In this document: in pieces, positions 15,882 to 24,617 of the stretch
Layout of the letters: each line of letters opens with the position of its first letter
Position numbering within the stretch: position 1 is the first letter of the stretch
From: Dichloromethanomonas sp964477085
GTDB taxonomy: Bacteria; Bacillota; Desulfitobacteriia; Desulfitobacteriales; Syntrophobotulaceae
NCBI GenBank assembly: GCA_964477085.1
Contig: CAYZDF010000037.1
Location: 1-31,274, forward strand
DNA length: 31,274 bases
Reading direction: 5' to 3'
The notes under the pieces: model-generated
Databases searched by the model: none
The model's input: only the letters and a program-made list of their open reading frames with translations
What the model was told of the DNA's origin: nothing
Made by a program: the position numbers and the translations under genes

Positions 15882-16808
15882 ATGCCAATTAAGATTCCTG
15901 ATTTTTTACCGGCTAAGAACATTCTTGAGAATGAGAATATATTTATCATGGGCGAAAATAGGGCGTTGCAGCAGGATATTCGTCCGCTGAAAATTGCTTT
16001 ATTAAATTTGATGCCCACTAAAATTGCTACCGAGACCCAATATTTACGCCTCCTCAGTAATTCACCGCTGCAGATCGAGATTACATTGCTGCATACGAAG
16101 ACTCATAAGTCTTTAAATACACCAGGTGAGCATCTGACCAGGTTTTATAGTACATTTGAAGAAGTTAAAGACCAGAAATTTGACGGGTTGATTATTACTG
16201 GAGCACCGGTAGAGAATATGGACTTTCATGAAGTCGATTACTGGGAAGAACTCAGTCAGATTATGGAATGGAGTCTGACCAATGTTTATTCCACGATGCA
16301 TGGTTGCTGGGGTGCTCAGGCTGCACTCTACTACCATTACGGCATACCCAAATATCCTTTGACCTCGAAGAAATTTGGGATCTTTAGTCATCATCTTATT
16401 AACAAAAATAACAACCAATTTTTACGAGGGTTTGATGATGTTTTCTGTGTTCCTCATTCCCGACATACTGAAATAAGGCAAGAAGATATTGACAAACATG
16501 ATGACCTGGAAGTGTTAGCAGTTTCACCCACCGCAGGTGTCTATTTAGTGGCAAGGAAAGATGGCAGACAGGTTTTTGTGACAGGACATCCGGAATATGA
16601 TCCGCTGACTTTAAAGACTGAATATGAAAGGGATATCAATAAAGGGCTGGAGATAGCCGTACCTAAGAATTATTTTCCAAATGATGATCCTCAGAAAGAT
16701 CCTTATGTCATGTGGAGAGGTCATGCTAATCTCCTCTTTATGAATTGGCTCAATTACTATGTATATCAAGAGACTCCCTATGATCTCAGTCAGTTAAATG
16801 AACCCTAA
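15882..16808 (+). CDS. metA: Homoserine O-acetyltransferase (MetA family)
   Basis: 308 residues, the usual MetA length. It acylates homoserine, the committed step of methionine synthesis. Catalytic Cys142 lies in MHGCWGAQAA, and His236/Glu238 in VTGHPEYDP. The acyl-CoA selectivity position is Glu111 (GAPVENMDF), the residue reported to give acetyl-CoA rather than succinyl-CoA specificity in Bacillus MetA. That agrees with the O-acetylhomoserine sulfhydrylase gene downstream. AGAGGAGGAAC precedes ATG 15882. Third gene of the Rrf2-larE-metA operon. Confidence 0.95.
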   Translation: MPIKIPDFLPAKNILENENIFIMGENRALQQDIRPLKIALLNLMPTKIATETQYLRLLSNSPLQIEITLLHTKTHKSLNTPGEHLTRFYSTFEEVKDQKFDGLIITGAPVENMDFHEVDYWEELSQIMEWSLTNVYSTMHGCWGAQAALYYHYGIPKYPLTSKKFGIFSHHLINKNNNQFLRGFDDVFCVPHSRHTEIRQEDIDKHDDLEVLAVSPTAGVYLVARKDGRQVFVTGHPEYDPLTLKTEYERDINKGLEIAVPKNYFPNDDPQKDPYVMWRGHANLLFMNWLNYYVYQETPYDLSQLNEP

Positions 16809-16850
16809 TAGCAATGATTAAATAGCCATAAACAGAGGTGATCATTCGAA

Positions 16851-16879
16851 TTGTCAATCGTAACCGATTAGGTTATGAT
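16851..16879 (+). promoter_or_regulatory. Sigma-A-type promoter of the tautomerase gene
   Basis: TTGTCA (16851-16856), 17-bp spacer, TATGAT (16874-16879). It lies about 70 nt before the 4-OT start and after the metA stop, so the tautomerase can be transcribed separately from the metA operon. Confidence 0.7.
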
Positions 16880-16946
16880 ATAAGGTAGAGATATCCTTAT
16901 TGGATTCAGGCTTATGAGCCTAAAACTTTAAAAGGAGATTGAGATT

Positions 16947-17135
16947 ATGCCAAATGTTCAAATTGATATGTTCGAAGGTCGGACTATTGACCAAAAAAGA
17001 ATGCTGGTTGAGAAAGTAACCAAAGCGATCGTAGAGTCGATCGATACTAAACCAGAAAACGTCAAGATCGTGATTCGGGATATGCCACGTGAAAACAGTG
17101 CCACTGCCGGGATACTGGCTATCGACAAAAAATAG
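16947..17135 (+). CDS. 4-oxalocrotonate tautomerase family protein
   Basis: 62 residues, the canonical size of 4-OT subunits. After removal of the initiator Met the N-terminal residue is Pro, the general base of the superfamily (PNVQIDMFEGRTIDQKR). The body and the C-terminal region around IVIRDMPRENSATAGI fit the beta-alpha-beta fold. It probably forms hexamers and tautomerises a keto-enol substrate that cannot be deduced. AAAGGAGA precedes ATG. It has its own promoter (16851) and terminator (17169), so its place in the sulfur cluster may be incidental. Confidence 0.88.
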   Translation: MPNVQIDMFEGRTIDQKRMLVEKVTKAIVESIDTKPENVKIVIRDMPRENSATAGILAIDKK

Positions 17136-17168
17136 CAGAAGATATTCTATAGCCACAGAATAAATACC

Positions 17169-17216
17169 ATACCGTTATAAGGGAATACTCTCTTGTAGCG
17201 GTATTTTATATTTTTA
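17169..17216 (+). terminator. Rho-independent terminator after the tautomerase gene
   Basis: ATACCG...CGGTAT outer stem (17169-17174/17199-17204) extended by TATAAG/CTTGTA pairing, followed by a T-rich tail (TTTTATATTTTTAG). Confidence 0.8.
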
Positions 17217-17271
17217 GTCTATTTGTTTTTTATCTTTGTTTTTTATTATATCTATTATCCAGCAAAATCTA

Positions 17272-17300
17272 TTGACAAAATTCGTACACTCTTTTATGCT
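17272..17300 (+). promoter_or_regulatory. Sigma-A promoter of cysK
   Basis: TTGACA (17272-17277), a 17-bp spacer and TATGCT (17295-17300): a near-consensus promoter about 60 nt before the cysK start. Confidence 0.8.
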
Positions 17301-17359
17301 TTAGCTAAAGACTACTAAATCTATAGGGATTAGGGATATATTTTTTAGGAGGAACTATC

Positions 17360-18289
17360 ATGACAAGAATTTATAATAGCCTTACGGATCTTATTGGAGG
17401 AACCCCCCTGGTCCGGTTAAACAAACTCACTGAAGGATTGCATGCTCAAGTCGTAGCAAAGGTCGAATCATTTAATCCAGGCGGAAGTATCAAAGACCGT
17501 ATCAGTTTTAACATGATTAAAGATGCCGAGGAAAAAGGATTGATCAATCAGGATACCGTGATCATCGAGCCTACCAGCGGTAATACAGGTATTGGGCTTG
17601 CGTTTGTTGCAGCAGCAAGAGGTTACAGACTTATTTTGACCATGCCAGAGACCATGAGTATGGAAAGACGTAATCTTCTGAAAGCCTATGGTGCTGAACT
17701 CGTCTTAACACCTGGACAAGAAGGAATGAAGGGAGCGATTAATAAAGCGCTGGAACTAGCGAAAGAAATTCCGAACTCTTTTATACCCCAACAGTTTGAA
17801 AACCCCGCCAATCCTGAAATCCATCGTCGTACAACTGCCGAAGAGATTTGGGCAGATACAGATGGTCAAGTGGATATTCTCGTTGGCGGGGTCGGAACAG
17901 GGGGTACGATTACCGGGATAGGCGAAGTAATTAAATTCCGTAAAGCGGATTTTAAAGTCATCGCCGTTGAACCTCATGATTCTCCGGTGCTTTCTGGAGG
18001 GAATCCTAGTCCCCACAAGATTCAGGGAATAGGGGCTGGCTTCATACCGAAAGTCCTTAATACTAAAATCATTGATGAGATCATTCAAGTGACGAATGAA
18101 CAAGCTTTAGAGACTGGAAGAGAAATTGTAAAAAAAGAAGGTATGCTTGTCGGTATCTCATCTGGTGCAGCAGTTTACGCTGCTTTAGAGATCGCTAAAC
18201 GTCCTGAGAATAAAGGGAAACTCATCGTTGTGGTGTTGCCGGATACCGGTGAGAGATATCTAAGCACAGCTCTTTTTCAAGAAAGCTAA
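17360..18289 (+). CDS. cysK: Cysteine synthase (O-acetylserine sulfhydrylase)
   Basis: 309-residue PLP enzyme making cysteine from O-acetylserine and sulfide. PLP lysine Lys45 is in NPGGSIKDR; substrate loop PTSGNTG at 74-80; phosphate loop VGGVGTGGTITG; ISSGAA near the C-terminus. These are CysK hallmarks; MERRNLLKAYGAELVLTPG also agrees. ATG 17360 follows TTAGGAGGAAC. It has its own promoter and lies upstream of the O-acetylhomoserine sulfhydrylase, so cysteine and methionine branches of sulfide fixation are clustered. No serine acetyltransferase (cysE) is present in the window. Confidence 0.96.
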   Translation: MTRIYNSLTDLIGGTPLVRLNKLTEGLHAQVVAKVESFNPGGSIKDRISFNMIKDAEEKGLINQDTVIIEPTSGNTGIGLAFVAAARGYRLILTMPETMSMERRNLLKAYGAELVLTPGQEGMKGAINKALELAKEIPNSFIPQQFENPANPEIHRRTTAEEIWADTDGQVDILVGGVGTGGTITGIGEVIKFRKADFKVIAVEPHDSPVLSGGNPSPHKIQGIGAGFIPKVLNTKIIDEIIQVTNEQALETGREIVKKEGMLVGISSGAAVYAALEIAKRPENKGKLIVVVLPDTGERYLSTALFQES

Positions 18290-18414
18290 AAAACATTAAA
18301 GCATTTAGTTTAAGCGGGAAAGTGTTAGAATCATATCCATTGATTATTATTTTGATTCAAAAGTATCAATCCATTGTTTAAACTAAGAGATGTAATTAAG
18401 AAAGGGAGTTTCGC

Positions 18415-19701
18415 ATGAGCAAAGAGAATTGGAAATTTGATACCCTGCAGGTACATGCTGGCCAAGTACCTGATCCTTCGACAGGTTCCAGAGCTGTACC
18501 GATCTATCAGACCACATCGTATGTCTTTAATGGGACTGAACATGCCGCCAATCTTTTTGGACTAAAGGAATTTGGCAATATCTACACCAGGATCATGAAT
18601 CCTACAACTGATGTTCTGGAACAACGCATTGCCGTTTTAGAAGGCGGAGTGGGAGCGCTTGCAGTAGCCTCAGGTTCAGCAGCAATAACTTATGCAATAC
18701 TCAATATCGCAGGTACGGGTGATGAGATCGCAGCGGCAAGTACTTTGTACGGCGGCACCTATAATTTATTTGCAATCACTTTACCAAAGCTCGGAATAAA
18801 GACACATTTTGTTAATCCCGATGAACCAGAAAATTTCCATAGAGCTATCAATGACAAAACAAAAGCAATCTATATTGAATCCATCGGTAACCCGGGGATT
18901 AACCTCATTGATATTGAAGCAGTAGCAAAAATTGCTCATAAAAATGGATTGCCTTTAATCATTGATAATACCTTTGCGACCCCTTACCTTTTGAAGCCTA
19001 TTGAATACGGCGCGGACATCGTCGTTCACTCGGCAACCAAGTTTATCGGTGGGCATGGCACTTCCATCGGAGGTTTGATTATCGATGCAGGGAAGTTCGA
19101 TTGGACAGCAAGCGGGCGCTTCCCTGGCTTTACCGAGCCTGACCCAAGTTATAGTGGGCTTATTTATTCACAGGCATTTGGACCTTTAGCTTATATCTTA
19201 AAAGCCCGGGTACAATTGCTGAGAGATACCGGAGCAGCTTTAAGTCCCCAGAATGCATTTCTCTTCCTGCAAGGGTTAGAAACTCTTTCACTTCGAGTCA
19301 GACAACATGTCAGCAATGCCCGGCAAGTGGTTGATTTTCTTAAAGGACACCCGGCTGTTTCTTGGGTCAATTACCCTGAGTTGGCCGACAATAGATATCA
19401 TGAACTCTCCAAAAAATATTTTCCCAAAGGCCCAGGCTCGATCTTTACTTTTGGAATTAAAGGCGGGGTAGAGGCAGGTAAACAATTTATTGACCAGCTT
19501 GAACTATTCTCTTTGCTTGCCAATGTCGCAGATGCTAAATCCCTGGTAATCCATCCGGCGAGTACTACCCATGCTCAGCTAACAGAACAAGATCAGCTGG
19601 CTGCCGGTGTTACTCCCGATCTTGTCAGACTTTCGATTGGCATAGAAGATGTTGATGATATCATAGCAGATCTGGAACAGGCATTGGCGAAAATAATATA
19701 A
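18415..19701 (+). CDS. metY: O-acetylhomoserine sulfhydrylase
   Basis: 428-residue Cys/Met-metabolism PLP enzyme of the MetY type: it combines O-acetylhomoserine with sulfide to give homocysteine. PLP lysine Lys209 is in HSATKFIGGHG. The long family-typical C-terminal half (PSYSGLIYSQAFGPLAYILKAR) and the 425-430 residue length separate it from cystathionine gamma-synthases (about 380). NVADAKSLVIHPASTTHAQL is also characteristic. ATG 18415 follows AAAGGGAG. Its substrate matches the predicted product of MetA (15882). I see no S-box or T-box leader in the 125 nt upstream. Confidence 0.94.
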   Translation: MSKENWKFDTLQVHAGQVPDPSTGSRAVPIYQTTSYVFNGTEHAANLFGLKEFGNIYTRIMNPTTDVLEQRIAVLEGGVGALAVASGSAAITYAILNIAGTGDEIAAASTLYGGTYNLFAITLPKLGIKTHFVNPDEPENFHRAINDKTKAIYIESIGNPGINLIDIEAVAKIAHKNGLPLIIDNTFATPYLLKPIEYGADIVVHSATKFIGGHGTSIGGLIIDAGKFDWTASGRFPGFTEPDPSYSGLIYSQAFGPLAYILKARVQLLRDTGAALSPQNAFLFLQGLETLSLRVRQHVSNARQVVDFLKGHPAVSWVNYPELADNRYHELSKKYFPKGPGSIFTFGIKGGVEAGKQFIDQLELFSLLANVADAKSLVIHPASTTHAQLTEQDQLAAGVTPDLVRLSIGIEDVDDIIADLEQALAKII

Positions 19702-19725
19702 CTATCAGTTTAATTAAAATAAAAA

Positions 19726-19756
19726 TTGACTCCACCCTTAGGGTGGAGTTTATAAT
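19726..19756 (+). promoter_or_regulatory. MerR-type promoter/operator (19-bp spacer with dyad)
   Basis: TTGACT (19726-19731) and TATAAT (19751-19756) are separated by 19 bp, the overlong spacing that MerR activators correct by DNA twisting. A near-perfect dyad, ACTCCACCCT / AGGGTGGAGT (19729-19738, 19740-19749), lies exactly between them. It also could fold as a hairpin after metY, but the lack of a T run argues against a terminator. Confidence 0.8.
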
Positions 19757-19778
19757 TATTTTGGAAGGTGGGATAACG

Positions 19779-19871
19779 GTGAAAAACAATATAACAATCA
19801 GCGATTTTGTGAAATTAACCGGAAGTACATTCAAAAAAACCATTAATCATAATTGTTGGGGCATGATATGA
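19779..19871 (+). pseudogene. Truncated MerR-family regulator (N-terminal HTH only)
   Basis: GTG 19779 with GGAAGGTGGG upstream opens a 30-codon frame MKNNITISDFVKLTGSTFKK... which matches the start of MerR regulators of the type ISDFVKLTGST, but after about 20 residues the sequence diverges (TINHNCWGMI) and stops. The recognition helix, wing, coiled coil and sensor domain are missing. It lies directly behind the MerR-type promoter, the usual autoregulated arrangement. I read it as a decayed merR gene. Confidence 0.7.
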
Positions 19872-19902
19872 TAAATATAATCCATTACGGAGCTGACGCT
19901 AT

Positions 19903-20217
19903 ATGTTTGAAAAATTGGCTTTAGCAAAAATTCAAGAAGCCATTAGGAACGGCGAATTTGATAACCTTCCTTTGGGAAAACCGGTTAATCTGGATTACTG
20001 GGCTAGTCTTCCGGCGGATATACGTGCCGGATATATGGTGTTAATAAACTCGGGATACGCACCGGAAGAAGTGCATTTATTGAAGGAGATCGGAGAATTG
20101 CGCGAGCAATTAGCCGGGAGCATTAGCCAAGATGATAAAACAGTCATGATTAAAAAGCTCAGAGAGACCGAATTAAAATATAATTTATTGAAAGAACAAA
20201 GAAACCGAAAAAGATAA
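19903..20217 (+). CDS. DUF1992 (DnaJ-C28-like conserved domain) protein
   Basis: 104-residue soluble, charged protein. The signature IQEAIRNGEFDNLPLGKPVNLD followed by ADIRAGYMVLINSGYAPEEVHLLKEI matches the DUF1992 family, which is also found as the C-terminal domain of eukaryotic DNAJC28. Function unknown; there is no J domain here. The C-terminus is a helical, basic tail (LKEQRNRKR). A GGAG about 12 nt before ATG 19903 is a modest ribosome site. It would now be transcribed from the orphan MerR-type promoter at 19726, and ends at a terminator at 20243. Confidence 0.85.
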   Translation: MFEKLALAKIQEAIRNGEFDNLPLGKPVNLDYWASLPADIRAGYMVLINSGYAPEEVHLLKEIGELREQLAGSISQDDKTVMIKKLRETELKYNLLKEQRNRKR

Positions 20218-20554
20218 ACTTTCTGATTATCGTTGGTAACTTAAGCCCCATGCATCGGGGCTTTTTTGCTTGCCATTTTTATCTATCATATTAAAAAGAT
20301 TATTGACAGTACAAACGTGCTTCGACAAATTATGCTTTAATCAATTGATAGCTTATGTAAAAGGGATTTATTATAAATAGCAGATATTAACAATTTTGCA
20401 GACAGGCAAAAAATCGGTTATTAATGTAAATAATATACAAATATAAAAAATTATGTCAAAAGTATTGCGACAGTATTATTTATGAGTATGATAATTGTAC
20501 AAACATGTTCAATAATTGAAGAAAATTAATTTTATCATGGAGGTGTATCAAAAG
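20218..20554. other. Intergenic region before the subtilase gene
   Basis: It starts with the terminator of the DUF1992 gene and is otherwise AT-rich. A TTGACA at 20303-20308 lacks a -10 at proper distance. No reading frame with a ribosome site was found. A long upstream region suggests regulated transcription of the subtilase pair. Confidence 0.4.
20243..20267 (+). terminator. Rho-independent terminator
   Basis: AAGCCCC (20243-20249) / GGGGCTT (20257-20263) stem with a 7-nt loop and TTTTTT tail. Confidence 0.9.
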
Positions 20555-23167
20555 GTGTATCAAATGGACAAGCATGTCTTGGAAAAGATGGATGGCAGCA
20601 TGAGAAGACTTCTGAACACAGACGAGAAAGAAATCCGCAAAAAGCTTACTCAATATAATCAAAAAATCTCTAGAGCTAATTTGAAACTTGAAAAGGCAGT
20701 CAAAGCCTTACCGCTTACAACTAACAAAGCAGCCAGACAAGATTTTATCAAACAATATCTTGAAAAGCACCCGATTCCACGACCTCACAGGGATATCTTG
20801 GTACTAGAAAAAGAGAAAAGAGTTATTAGGATAAAAGCTGTGATCCGCTACACCGGGAACAGGGATGATCTCGAAAGCCTTGGTATTAAGGTTCGTTCAC
20901 AGGCCCAGGATATTTTCACAATTTCGGGTACGAAAAGCCAGCTGGTCAACCTAGTAAACCAGCCTGCTTGCCAGAGCCTCCGTACCCCGCGGGTTCTTTA
21001 CCCTACAGTGGAGCATGCCAGTGCGCAGGCTGAAATAGCTGATGTACATGACCCTAGACCTTTGAATCCAACCGGCTTTAGAGGCAACGGCGTACTGATC
21101 GGGATTATTGATTCTCCGCTGGACGTAATCCATCATGGTTTCAGGGACCCTGCCGGAGCCGCTCATGATTCAAGGGTATTATATTACTGGGCGCAGAGCA
21201 CGCACACGCAAGTCGGGGGAGTGATCACAACACAGGCAAATCCTCCTGGTAATACTCCTGAACAGTTTACGAACAATTCTCCTGCAGGCACCTGTCCTAA
21301 CTTTGTTGGGTTGAATTACGGGCGGATATACACAAATGATTATATCAATACTGCCCTCGGTTTGGCTGATCCGTATGGAACCGCCAATAACCAGATATGC
21401 TGCGAACCGACTAAAACGAATGAACATGGCACTCACTGTGCCGGAATCGCCGCTGGAAACGGTCATGTAAATAACTGGGCAAGCACTCCGACCCATGTTG
21501 GCGCTGCTCCGGAGGCTACCATCATTCATGTTCGGTTACAGAGACTTTCAGGGAGTCTGGATACAGGAGCCACTTTTGAGGATGCCATGTTAGAAGGAAT
21601 AGATTTTTGTCTGAGGGCTGCACAGTTTCACAATATGCCTATTGTCATAACAGTAAGCCAGGGTTCCAGTTTTGGTCCTCATAACGGACAAAGCGATTTT
21701 GATCTTGCCCGTGATAACTTTCTTAATTCCTTTGAAAATAGGTCAATCGTATATGCAGCCGGCAATGACAACGATACCGATGGATATCGTCACGGAAGTA
21801 TTGCACCGGGGAATGCAACCGATTCTTTCACAATGACCGTGTACATGTCACCGGGAAGCTGGCTGGATATTTGGAATTTTGGCCCGGAACTGGATTATCG
21901 CATTTCCTTTGGTGGAAGTGACAGCGGTTGGCGAACTTCCGGACAGGATTACGCCGGTAATGTTGGCGGCCGGTCAGTCGAAGCTGACCGCGATATTGAA
22001 TCAAGCGGCAATATGAGAGGAATCCGGATATATGTAGCTAACTCCCATTTCAATGATGTTTACACTATTGAACTGCGTAATCCGCATGCTTCAGATACTG
22101 CCAATTATTATGCATGGGCCGGGCTTCAGGGCTGGTGGTCGAATCTTAGCGGGTCGACGGTCAATGAATTGACCATGGGAGATACGGGGTGTGGAAAATC
22201 TATTCTCACTGTAGGTGCTTGTGACAAGATAATACCCTCAAACCCGGCTCTTGGCGAACAGGCTACTACCTACAGTGGAGCAGGACCTACAGTGGACGGA
22301 AGGGTTAAACCGGAAATCGTAGCTGTCGGAGGAACCAGCACAAATAATATTACGTCTGCCGCCTCAGATCAGAACAGCGGTTACACCACCATGCATGGAA
22401 CAAGTATGGCGACACCACTCGTTGCCGGCGCCATAGCCCTTCTTTTTGAGGAATACGGAAGCGCGCCTCCTATAGGGCTTGGAATCAATTTGGATCAGGA
22501 TACCATAAAAGCATTGCTGACACAGCATACTAACCGAGTAAATCTGTTTCTGGATCCGTCTCAACCAGGGTATGTTGCAGAACACCGAAACAGGTATGGT
22601 TATGGACGTTTGCGTATGATTGGAGCTATTGACCACATGCTTCCCCCTGTCGATACGGATATATGGATTCGCACTGCAGATGACGATTTCGGAAGCGAGC
22701 CATATATCGGTGATTGTTATTGGGGTGCCCCTGATATTAGAGTCTGCCATGCAGGAACTAATAACGAAACCACAAATATCACATGGGGTACGACCTATGA
22801 TGTAAAGATTACTGTTCGGAACCTTGGTGCTTCGGATGCGGTGGATGCCACATTAAAGATAAAGTATACCCGACCGTTTGCTGCACCTAACGATTGGTTT
22901 GAAGCTGAAGATGCAGGTAATAACAAACTGATCCGAACCATAACAGTACCGGCAATGGATTCAGTAGAAACAGTATTCCAGTGGAGACCGGAACAATCAG
23001 AACTCTCTGCACCTTCCGGTACGACTCATTTCTGTATGCTGGCAGAAGTAGACCATGCGACAGATCCTTTGGTATACCCCGCTCCTACTAGTTCCGGCGG
23101 TACTGCCTGGGATACAAATATCAGAGGTGTCAATAATGTTGCTTTAAGAAATCTTCATATTGAATGA
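20555..23167 (+). CDS. Leaderless S8 subtilisin-like serine protease with inserted domain
   Basis: 870-residue subtilase (from the GTG start). Catalytic triad: Asp186 (GVLIGIIDSPLD), His291 (NEHGTHCAGI), Ser617 (HGTSMATPLVAG); oxyanion Asn404 (AAGND). 213 residues separate Asn404 and Ser617, against 66 in subtilisin, so a ~145-residue beta-rich insert (about 420-570) is present, as in clostridial Csp-type subtilases. The first ~140 residues are a charged, helical prodomain-like region with no signal peptide. About 740-830 is an Ig/CARDB-like segment (YDVKITVRNLGASDAVDATL). GGAGGTG at 20539-20545 favours GTG 20555; ATG 20564 is the alternative. Followed 15 nt later by a LysM-like protein gene. 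Substrate and location unknown. Confidence 0.88.
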   Translation: MYQMDKHVLEKMDGSMRRLLNTDEKEIRKKLTQYNQKISRANLKLEKAVKALPLTTNKAARQDFIKQYLEKHPIPRPHRDILVLEKEKRVIRIKAVIRYTGNRDDLESLGIKVRSQAQDIFTISGTKSQLVNLVNQPACQSLRTPRVLYPTVEHASAQAEIADVHDPRPLNPTGFRGNGVLIGIIDSPLDVIHHGFRDPAGAAHDSRVLYYWAQSTHTQVGGVITTQANPPGNTPEQFTNNSPAGTCPNFVGLNYGRIYTNDYINTALGLADPYGTANNQICCEPTKTNEHGTHCAGIAAGNGHVNNWASTPTHVGAAPEATIIHVRLQRLSGSLDTGATFEDAMLEGIDFCLRAAQFHNMPIVITVSQGSSFGPHNGQSDFDLARDNFLNSFENRSIVYAAGNDNDTDGYRHGSIAPGNATDSFTMTVYMSPGSWLDIWNFGPELDYRISFGGSDSGWRTSGQDYAGNVGGRSVEADRDIESSGNMRGIRIYVANSHFNDVYTIELRNPHASDTANYYAWAGLQGWWSNLSGSTVNELTMGDTGCGKSILTVGACDKIIPSNPALGEQATTYSGAGPTVDGRVKPEIVAVGGTSTNNITSAASDQNSGYTTMHGTSMATPLVAGAIALLFEEYGSAPPIGLGINLDQDTIKALLTQHTNRVNLFLDPSQPGYVAEHRNRYGYGRLRMIGAIDHMLPPVDTDIWIRTADDDFGSEPYIGDCYWGAPDIRVCHAGTNNETTNITWGTTYDVKITVRNLGASDAVDATLKIKYTRPFAAPNDWFEAEDAGNNKLIRTITVPAMDSVETVFQWRPEQSELSAPSGTTHFCMLAEVDHATDPLVYPAPTSSGGTAWDTNIRGVNNVALRNLHIE

Positions 23168-23182
23168 TAAGGGGGTATTGTG

Positions 23183-24496
23183 ATGACAACTACCTATAAG
23201 TGGAACGGCAACTATGTTTTTCATGTTAGCGGAAGCGATTTGCATGAAGATACATTAAAGGTTAAATCAAGTTACAGCAAGCAGGAGCATAATCTCTCGC
23301 TTGTCCTGCCAACCCTATGTATCACCTATGCTGATGCAAAATTCCAAAACAGCATCGGGGGTAAGCAGTTGAATTATCCCGCATCGAGTGCTTATGGCCC
23401 TAAATATTTCGAACCGCCGGTCGAAATAGTAGGTGAAGCAAAAATCGAAAAATATACATATATCCGTGGGGCCAGACGTGTGATTATCAGCTCAAAGGAT
23501 ACCATCATTGAGTTTCCCTCTTGGAAGGAGCTTGTGATTCCAAGGCTGAGAATCGACAAGAAGGAGAAAACAGAAGTAGTCATTAAGGTTCCTGAAACCA
23601 ATATTAATATTGACAATCCTTTAAAAATCACTGCCAGACAGTATGCTGACGGTCGGTCCGTCGGTGGAGTCCGGCTGGAGAAGAGGCATCCCGAATGGAA
23701 GCCGATTCAGAAAAAAGAGGTATATGATCTTTGGCTGCGTGTGCTTGATGGCTTAACTCATCAACCCATAAGAAAAGCTAGGGTCGATATCAGCTGCTGG
23801 GATCCAACTATGATAACCCCTTATGGAACAGGAGGTTTTCGACTAGACACCCATTCATATACGGATTCTCATGGCTATATAAAACTAACTGAGCGCCCAA
23901 GTGGCAGGCTTGAAGCTTATGTTGTCAAAATTCAGGGAAGGCGGAGTGTTGCGAGATGCATAAGGCCACTGACCGGTCAGGTTGTACGAATGCATATGAT
24001 GACATGGCCCCTGGAAATGGATACTATGGAATATATTATTCAGAAGAATACCTCGATAGAAGAATTAATCACATTGACTGGGCATACCCTTGAGGATTTC
24101 CTGAAGGCCAACCATATTCATGACCTGTCCGGTCTGAGACCAGGTACAAAGGTGAACCTGCCTTGTTATTCGGGGATTTACTTTCTGGAGTCGTGGGACA
24201 CAATCGATTGGGTTTCCAAGGAATTTGGATACGGTGATATCAGTGGGCTTGGAAAAGCCAACGGCATCACAGATATGGATTTGTTTGCAGCCAGTGTGGA
24301 AATAAAGTTGCCAGATTGGAAGTTTCTTTTTGCACGGGAAAAGGATGATTTAATCGAAATAGATGAAATGTTCGGGCTCCCCAAAGGATCATCCAGGCCG
24401 GTCGGCCTTGTATATCATCCTAATAGCTCATTAATTACTGGTGAAGCCATTGCAGTTCCTTCACCTGAATTCGCAAAAAAGATGCGACAACACTAA
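23183..24496 (+). CDS. Unknown protein with beta-sandwich and LysM-like repeats, subtilase partner
   Basis: 437 residues, no signal peptide or membrane helix. Not a family I recognise as a whole. About 185-265 resembles a carboxypeptidase-regulatory/prealbumin-like beta-sandwich (LWLRVLDGLTHQPIRKARVDI ... SYTDSHGYIKLT). About 275-435 reads as three degenerate LysM-like units: YIIQKNTSIEELITLTGHTL ... GTKVNLP, then GIYFLESWDTIDWVSKEFGY ... VEIKLPDW, then KDDLIEIDEMFGLP ... GEAIAVPSP. AAGGGGG before ATG 23183 gives 7-nt spacing. The 15-nt gap to the subtilase stop implies one operon and a joint function, possibly scaffold or substrate/inhibitor of the protease. Confidence 0.75.
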   Translation: MTTTYKWNGNYVFHVSGSDLHEDTLKVKSSYSKQEHNLSLVLPTLCITYADAKFQNSIGGKQLNYPASSAYGPKYFEPPVEIVGEAKIEKYTYIRGARRVIISSKDTIIEFPSWKELVIPRLRIDKKEKTEVVIKVPETNINIDNPLKITARQYADGRSVGGVRLEKRHPEWKPIQKKEVYDLWLRVLDGLTHQPIRKARVDISCWDPTMITPYGTGGFRLDTHSYTDSHGYIKLTERPSGRLEAYVVKIQGRRSVARCIRPLTGQVVRMHMMTWPLEMDTMEYIIQKNTSIEELITLTGHTLEDFLKANHIHDLSGLRPGTKVNLPCYSGIYFLESWDTIDWVSKEFGYGDISGLGKANGITDMDLFAASVEIKLPDWKFLFAREKDDLIEIDEMFGLPKGSSRPVGLVYHPNSSLITGEAIAVPSPEFAKKMRQH

Positions 24497-24617
24497 TTGA
24501 TCAATCTATTGACTCTATCGCACAGCGTGTTATAACCAACTAAAAGTGATTTTTGAAATTTGGAACTTAATAAATAAGAAGAAAACTTTAAAACGATTAT
24601 AATATCATACTTGAATG

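Noticed and set aside
18290..18414. S-box or T-box leader before metY
   Set aside because: The leader is only 125 nt, without a terminator hairpin plus T run or the conserved T-box sequence. Short inverted repeats there (TTGAT/ATCAA) are not a riboswitch by eye.
19726..19756. Hairpin after metY as a Rho-independent terminator
   Set aside because: It is followed by TTTATAATTATT rather than a T run, while the flanking hexamers and 19-bp spacing fit a MerR promoter better.
20303..20308. TTGACA as -35 box of the subtilase gene
   Set aside because: No -10 hexamer at 16-19 bp; the nearest TATGCT is 22 bp away. Not enough to call a promoter.
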